Below are positions 14,701-16,855 of a stretch of DNA of 16,855 nucleotides, piece by piece. Both the position numbers and the translations under genes were made by a program. Source of the DNA: CAKUFA01 sp963646285. Lineage in GTDB: Bacteria; Bacillota; Clostridia; Christensenellales; Aristaeellaceae. The notes beneath the pieces are model-generated. The model was given only the letters and a program-made list of their open reading frames with translations. It did no database searches and had not been told where the DNA came from. The stretch is taken from assembly GCA_963646285.1 (NCBI GenBank), contig CAVIWF010000052.1:1-16855 (forward strand), read 5' to 3'. How positions within the stretch are numbered: position 1 is the first letter of the stretch; each line of letters starts with the position of its first letter.

Positions 14701-15440
14701 CCGTTGAGCGTGCCGGCGGCGAGGCGGACATTCTGGTCATCGGCAACCTGACCCCTGCCGCCATTGCCCAGTCCATTGAGGAGGCAAGCCGCAGAATTGC
14801 CCAAAGCCAGATGATCATCCTGCCCGGCGGCTTCTCCGGCGGCGACGAGCCGGATGGTTCCGCCAAGTTCATCAATGCCTTCTTCCGCAACCCTGCCATG
14901 AAGGATGCAGTCCATGACCTGCTCCATCACCGGGATGGCCTGATGCTGGGCATCTGCAACGGGTTCCAGGCACTGATCAAGCTGGGGCTTGTACCCTTCG
15001 GGGAGATTGTGGAAACCACGGATCAATGCCCCACCCTGACCTTTAACGAAATTGGCCGTCACCAGTCCATGCTGGTGCGCACCCGGATCGCCTCCAACAA
15101 GTCCCCCTGGCTGATGCATTGCGCCCCAGGTGATGTGCACACCGTGGCCATCAGTCACGGTGAAGGCCGGTTCGTGGGCCCGGAAGCCCTGATTCGCCGA
15201 ATGGCTGAAAAGGGACAAATCGCCACCCAGTATGTGGATCTTGCAGGGGTTCCCTCCATGGATACCCGCTTTAACCCCAATGCCAGCTACTTTGCCGTGG
15301 AAGGCATCACCAGCCCCGACGGCCGGGTTTTGGGCAAAATGGGGCACACGGAGCGCAGCGGGGAAAACCTGTACAAGAATGTGCCCGGCAACAAGTATCA
15401 GCCCCTGTTTGAAGGCGGCGTGGATTACTTCCGGCTGTAA
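11757..15440 (+). CDS. purL: PurL, single-chain FGAM synthase (clostridial/streptococcal form)
   Basis: This 1227-residue enzyme converts FGAR to FGAM using ATP and glutamine, step four. It fuses the synthetase halves with the PurQ-type glutaminase, so no separate purS or purQ is needed, and none is present. Seen in order: an N-terminal PurS-like region; TYWSDHCRHTTF (about 217-228); FKNETHNHPTEIEPFGG (about 314-330, with His319 and His321) of the synthetase active site; GGKDSMSGTFEH in the second synthetase half; then a class I glutaminase domain from about residue 960. The latter has Cys1067 in GICNGFQAL and His1197/Glu1199 in GHTER, a complete catalytic triad. It corresponds to the clade II single-chain form (TIGR01857 as I recall), shorter than the roughly 1290-residue E. 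coli form. The start overlaps purD by 4 nt. Confidence 0.96.
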   Translation: MSVQRIYVEKKAPYAVEAKQLLWEIRHILQIKTFTGLRLLNRYDVEGVDEDLYQRCLPVVFSEPQVDVTYTHLPQDARAVFGVEFLPGQYDQRAASCEECIQLVGQCSRPTVRSARIYLLDGDFTPEELQRVKKHVINPVEAREADLKEKETLQQHYPTPDHVETLHGFTAMDAQAVDAFVRKYGLAMDDDDLAFCRDYFASEKRDPTLTEIRMIDTYWSDHCRHTTFLTTIDEADIRKQAVEKAFRRYLSARKEVYGDRQKPMNLMDIATMGGKYLKKTGHTPNIDLSEEINACSIKIPVDVDGKEEPWLLMFKNETHNHPTEIEPFGGAATCIGGAIRDPLSGRTYVYQAMRVTGAADPLVPVAETMPGKLPQRKLVTTAAAGYSSYGNQIGLATGLVDEMYHPGYAAKRLEIGAVVGAAPEKNVRREAPVAGDKIVLLGGRTGRDGCGGATGSSKSHKLESIETCGAEVQKGNAPTERKLQRLFRDGNVTRLIKRCNDFGAGGVSVAIGELADGLLIDLDKVPKKYDGLDGTELAISESQERMAVVLSPEDVDAFLAAAEKENLEATVVAVVTEEPRLRMTWKGATIVDLSRAFLNSNGAEKHTRVKVEEDALQQVSFDGSTLSEKLASMLSSLNICSKQGLSEWFDATIGAATVLMPFGGKHQMTPIQTMVAKLPVTHGVTDTVSGMAYGMHPELLEQSPYEGSYLAVVESVTKLVCAGFDYTKAYLTFQEYFERMGTEPTRWGKPFAALLGALDAQLDLHIAAIGGKDSMSGTFEHMDVPPTLCSFAIAPGKASQVISPEFKAAGHTLRLVTCNPHDTAALTTNYTAVYQAIQEGKVVSAWALGLGGVAEALFKMGLGNRMGASLKAAALPELFSQQIGGMLLECTEELPFGEVIGETMDTWVLKTPEETIDLSAYQEIYEGKLDKVFAYRGHTGETTETFTFKAEKYPSPAIACKKPKAFIPVFPGTNCEYDTARAVERAGGEADILVIGNLTPAAIAQSIEEASRRIAQSQMIILPGGFSGGDEPDGSAKFINAFFRNPAMKDAVHDLLHHRDGLMLGICNGFQALIKLGLVPFGEIVETTDQCPTLTFNEIGRHQSMLVRTRIASNKSPWLMHCAPGDVHTVAISHGEGRFVGPEALIRRMAEKGQIATQYVDLAGVPSMDTRFNPNASYFAVEGITSPDGRVLGKMGHTERSGENLYKNVPGNKYQPLFEGGVDYFRL

Positions 15441-15462
15441 CACAGATGATTTCCCGATGCAT

Positions 15463-15496
15463 AAAGGCAGTCACCCAGTTGGGCGGCTGCCTTTTT
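15463..15496 (+). terminator. Intrinsic terminator of the pur operon
   Basis: AAAGGCAG (15463-15470) pairs with CTGCCTTT (15487-15494), with an inner CCC/GGG stem around loop agtt (15474-15483). The stem runs into TTTTTCTTGCCTTTTTC, a good T-rich tail. It stands 22 nt after the purL stop codon. Confidence 0.88.
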
Positions 15497-15528
15497 CTTG
15501 CCTTTTTCTTTTACCATTCCCAGAATCG

Positions 15529-15573
15529 AAAAAACCCGCTGCCCGAACATTTCGCTCAGGCAGCGGGTTTTGG
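15529..15573 (-). terminator. Intrinsic terminator of yebC, possibly bidirectional
   Basis: AAAACCCGCTGCC (15531-15543) and GGCAGCGGGTTTT (15559-15571) form a perfect 13-bp stem, with an extra CGAA/TTCG stem in the loop. On the minus strand the hairpin is followed by a run of six T residues, fitting termination of yebC; on the plus strand the T run is four, so it may also back up the pur operon terminator. CCGAACATTT in the loop resembles a PurR box but is explained by the stem. Confidence 0.88.
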
Positions 15574-15594
15574 ATGCATGGAAGCTTTGAGAAG

Positions 15595-16341
15595 TTACTC
15601 TTCCTCTTCTTCTTCGGGCAGTTCGGCATTGTGATACACGTTCTGCACGTCGTCGTTTTCCTCCAGCATGTCCAGCAGCTTCTGCACCTTCAGGAGGGTA
15701 TCCTCATCAGGGATGGCCACGGTGTTCTGGGGGATCTTCTGCACCTCGGCGGTCAGGAAGGTCAGTCCCTGCTTCTCCAAGGTTTCACGCACGTTGTGGA
15801 AATCGGCGGGAGCGGTGTAGATTTCGTACACATCGTCCAGGGTCTTCATATCCTCAGCGCCGGCGTCCAGGGCGGTCATCATCATCTCGTCCTCATCGCT
15901 GCCGGGGGTACGCTCCACCACCAGCACGCCCTTTTCGTCGAACATAAAGCCCACGGAACCGGTGGTGCCCAGGTTACCGTCGTTCTTGGCGAAGCAGTGG
16001 CGCACGTCGCTGGCAGTACGATTGCGGTTATCGGTAATGGTATCTACAATGACAGCCACGCCGCCGGGGGCATAGCCTTCGTAGGTGATCTCTTCATACA
16101 CCACGTTGCTCAACTCACCAGAGGCCTTCTTGATGGACCGCTGAATGTTGTCGTTGGGCATGTTATTGGCCTTGGCCTTGGCGATAATGTCGCGCAGCTT
16201 GCCGTTGGACTCGGGGTTGGCACCACCGTCACGCACAGCAATGGCGATTTCGCGGCCGATCTTGGTGAAGATTGCGCCACGGGCAGCGTCCGCCTTGCCC
16301 TTCTTGGCCTGAATGTTATGCCACTTGGAATGACCGGACAT
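15595..16341 (-). CDS. yebC: YebC/PmpR family protein
   Basis: This 248-residue cytoplasmic protein is full length for the family. The signature N terminus GHSKWHNIQAKKGKADAARG is followed by FTKIGREI, the Asn-rich NNMPNDNIQRSIKKA, YEGYAPGGVAVIV (near 90-102), and FAKNDGNLG. The C terminus ends in an acidic PEEEEEE tail. The family was long listed as a transcriptional regulator; recent work assigns members a role in relieving ribosome stalling at proline-rich sequences. The start is the ATG at 16341, preceded by AGGAGGG at about 7 nt, rather than an upstream in-frame start at 16374 that lacks a site. It is transcribed alone, convergent with the pur operon, with its own promoter and terminator, so its position carries no sign of a role in purine synthesis. 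Confidence 0.96.
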   Translation of the reverse strand: MSGHSKWHNIQAKKGKADAARGAIFTKIGREIAIAVRDGGANPESNGKLRDIIAKAKANNMPNDNIQRSIKKASGELSNVVYEEITYEGYAPGGVAVIVDTITDNRNRTASDVRHCFAKNDGNLGTTGSVGFMFDEKGVLVVERTPGSDEDEMMMTALDAGAEDMKTLDDVYEIYTAPADFHNVRETLEKQGLTFLTAEVQKIPQNTVAIPDEDTLLKVQKLLDMLEENDDVQNVYHNAELPEEEEEE

Positions 16342-16387
16342 CGTATCCCTCCTGAAAAAACACAAGGTTTTCAAAATTCAACAAGAT

Positions 16388-16417
16388 ATTATAGCACCGT
16401 GAAGGGAAGTGCGTCAA
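16388..16417 (-). promoter_or_regulatory. Predicted sigma-A promoter of yebC
   Basis: On the minus strand TTGACG (16417-16412) is followed after 18 nt by a perfect TATAAT (16393-16388). This is about 46 nt upstream of the yebC start codon, giving a short leader with the AGGAGG site. Confidence 0.8.
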
Positions 16418-16466
16418 GGGTTGGAAAAGGGTTTGGGATTGTCAATCATTACCAAGTGCGGCGTTG

Positions 16467-16775
16467 TCATGATGCGTTGGGCAGGTCGTCGTTAAGCGTC
16501 CGCGCATAACCTCCGCTGCCTTCCCAATCCAGCAGGCTGAAACCGTTGTCATCCAGTTTCAATCCCTTGACATTCACATAGCCGCCCTCTCGGATGAGGG
16601 TGATTTCATAGTCTACCGGATACCAGTACTTATCACGGAAGGTATTGTACCGGGTCACATACCAGGTGCCGGTATGATCCGGCGTGTAGCCGTCTTCCTT
16701 GCCGTTATCATCGTAGTTCAGCCAGGCGCCTTCATAGGTGCCACAGACTATCAACAAACCCCAGGTGGCGCCCAC
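16467..16775 (-). pseudogene. 3' remnant of an unknown gene truncated by the repeat
   Basis: An open frame of 102 codons ends with TGA at 16467. Its first ten or so codons, from a GTG at 16775, lie within the 72-nt repeat, have no ribosome binding site, and an in-frame TGA stands just upstream, also in the repeat. The repeat-independent part (about 92 residues, from GTYEGAW to the end) is rich in Tyr, Trp, Asp and Gly, with GTWYVTRYN and VDYEITLIREGGYV, suggesting a beta-strand-rich C-terminal domain of a larger, perhaps exported, protein. I do not recognise the family. Most likely the 5' part was lost when the repeat was placed here. Short genuine start codons within the remnant are not evident. 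Confidence 0.5.
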
Positions 16776-16815
16776 GGGCTCGCAAGCCCTTCAACGCTAA
16801 ATCGAAAATCGGCGA
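16744..16815. repeat. 72-nt dispersed direct repeat, right copy
   Basis: This is the partner of 3-74, in the same orientation, with 64 of 72 positions identical. The small hairpin GGGCT/AGCCC (16776-16780 and 16785-16789) is conserved, though the bases just before it differ. Its left edge coincides with the point where the truncated frame at 16467-16743 loses its protein-like sequence. Confidence 0.75.
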
Positions 16816-16848
16816 GCCCCTTCGGGGCGTTAAACGGGGCGAAGCCCC
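16816..16848. repeat. Two GC-rich hairpins beside the right repeat
   Basis: GCCCC-ttc-GGGGC (16816-16828) and GGGGC-gaa-GCCCC (16836-16848) directly follow the 72-nt repeat. Their arms can also pair with each other in a longer fold. The left copy of the repeat is followed by different hairpins, so the downstream part of the element varies. Confidence 0.6.
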
Positions 16849-16855
16849 TGTGCGG

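Noticed and set aside
12504..15443. A 979-codon open frame on the minus strand opposite purL, and a similar 823-codon frame at 5361-7832 opposite purF-purM
   Set aside because: Both are His/Gly/Ala-rich mirror frames of confidently identified pur genes, without ribosome binding sites or recognisable domains.
15542..15554. CCGAACATTT resembling a PurR box downstream of the pur operon
   Set aside because: It lies within the loop of the yebC terminator, where CGAA/TTCG forms an inner stem, and no promoter is near.
15595..16341. YebC as a regulator of the neighbouring pur operon
   Set aside because: It is convergent, separated by two terminators, has its own promoter, and the family is widely conserved in many genomic contexts. 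Adjacency alone does not support a regulatory link.
3720..16451. Shared 11-mer TGTCAATCATT at 3720-3730 and 16440-16450
   Set aside because: Too short, in unrelated contexts, and flanking bases do not match; taken as chance.
1..16855. CRISPR array, defence island, prophage, transposase or toxin-antitoxin pair
   Set aside because: No regularly spaced repeats, integrase, transposase, nuclease or small paired ORFs were found; almost all of the window is accounted for by housekeeping genes and the GH3 gene.

Overview
The window is a chromosomal segment that I attribute to a fairly GC-rich anaerobic member of class Clostridia (Bacillota), probably a gut Oscillospirales-type organism. The grounds are strong AGGAGG-type ribosome binding sites, the single-chain clostridial/streptococcal form of PurL, an Fe-S-type PurF, and a secreted glycoside hydrolase of the swapped-domain kind known from Ruminococcus and Butyrivibrio. 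The genus is an inference.

Layout: (1) Positions 1-259 hold no gene. They carry one copy of a 72-nt repeat and a run of stem-loops, the last two of which probably end the gene to the right. (2) 260-3559 (minus) encodes a 1099-residue secreted family 3 glycoside hydrolase with its promoter near 3622-3650. (3) 3560-4065 is a divergent regulatory region. Reading towards the purine genes it holds PurR-box-like inverted sequences, a sigma-A promoter, a leader RNA with a small ORF behind a perfect Shine-Dalgarno sequence, and an intrinsic terminator ending just before the purE ribosome binding site. (4) 4066-15440 (plus) is a tightly packed nine-gene purine operon: purE-purC-purF-purM-purN-purO-purH-purD-purL, closed by a terminator at 15463-15496. 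(5) 15595-16341 (minus) is yebC, convergent with the operon, with its own promoter and terminator. (6) 16467-16775 is the tail of a truncated gene that runs into a second copy of the 72-nt repeat, so near-identical direct repeats lie at both ends of the window.

The operon encodes every step from PRPP to IMP except SAICAR lyase (purB); no purK is present either. PurF makes phosphoribosylamine, PurD and PurN make FGAR, the large PurL makes FGAM, PurM closes the imidazole ring, PurE and PurC make SAICAR, and the last two steps are done by two separate proteins. One is an AICAR formyltransferase lacking the usual N-terminal cyclohydrolase domain; the other is a PurO-type IMP cyclohydrolase of the family first described in archaea.

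The part most worth a second look is the purE leader (about 3866-4053). A 32-codon ORF ends inside the terminator stem, and one pyrimidine-rich stretch in it can pair with either the leader's or purE's Shine-Dalgarno sequence. This suggests attenuation coupled to leader translation, layered on possible PurR control. No known purine, PRPP or ZTP riboswitch was recognised there.
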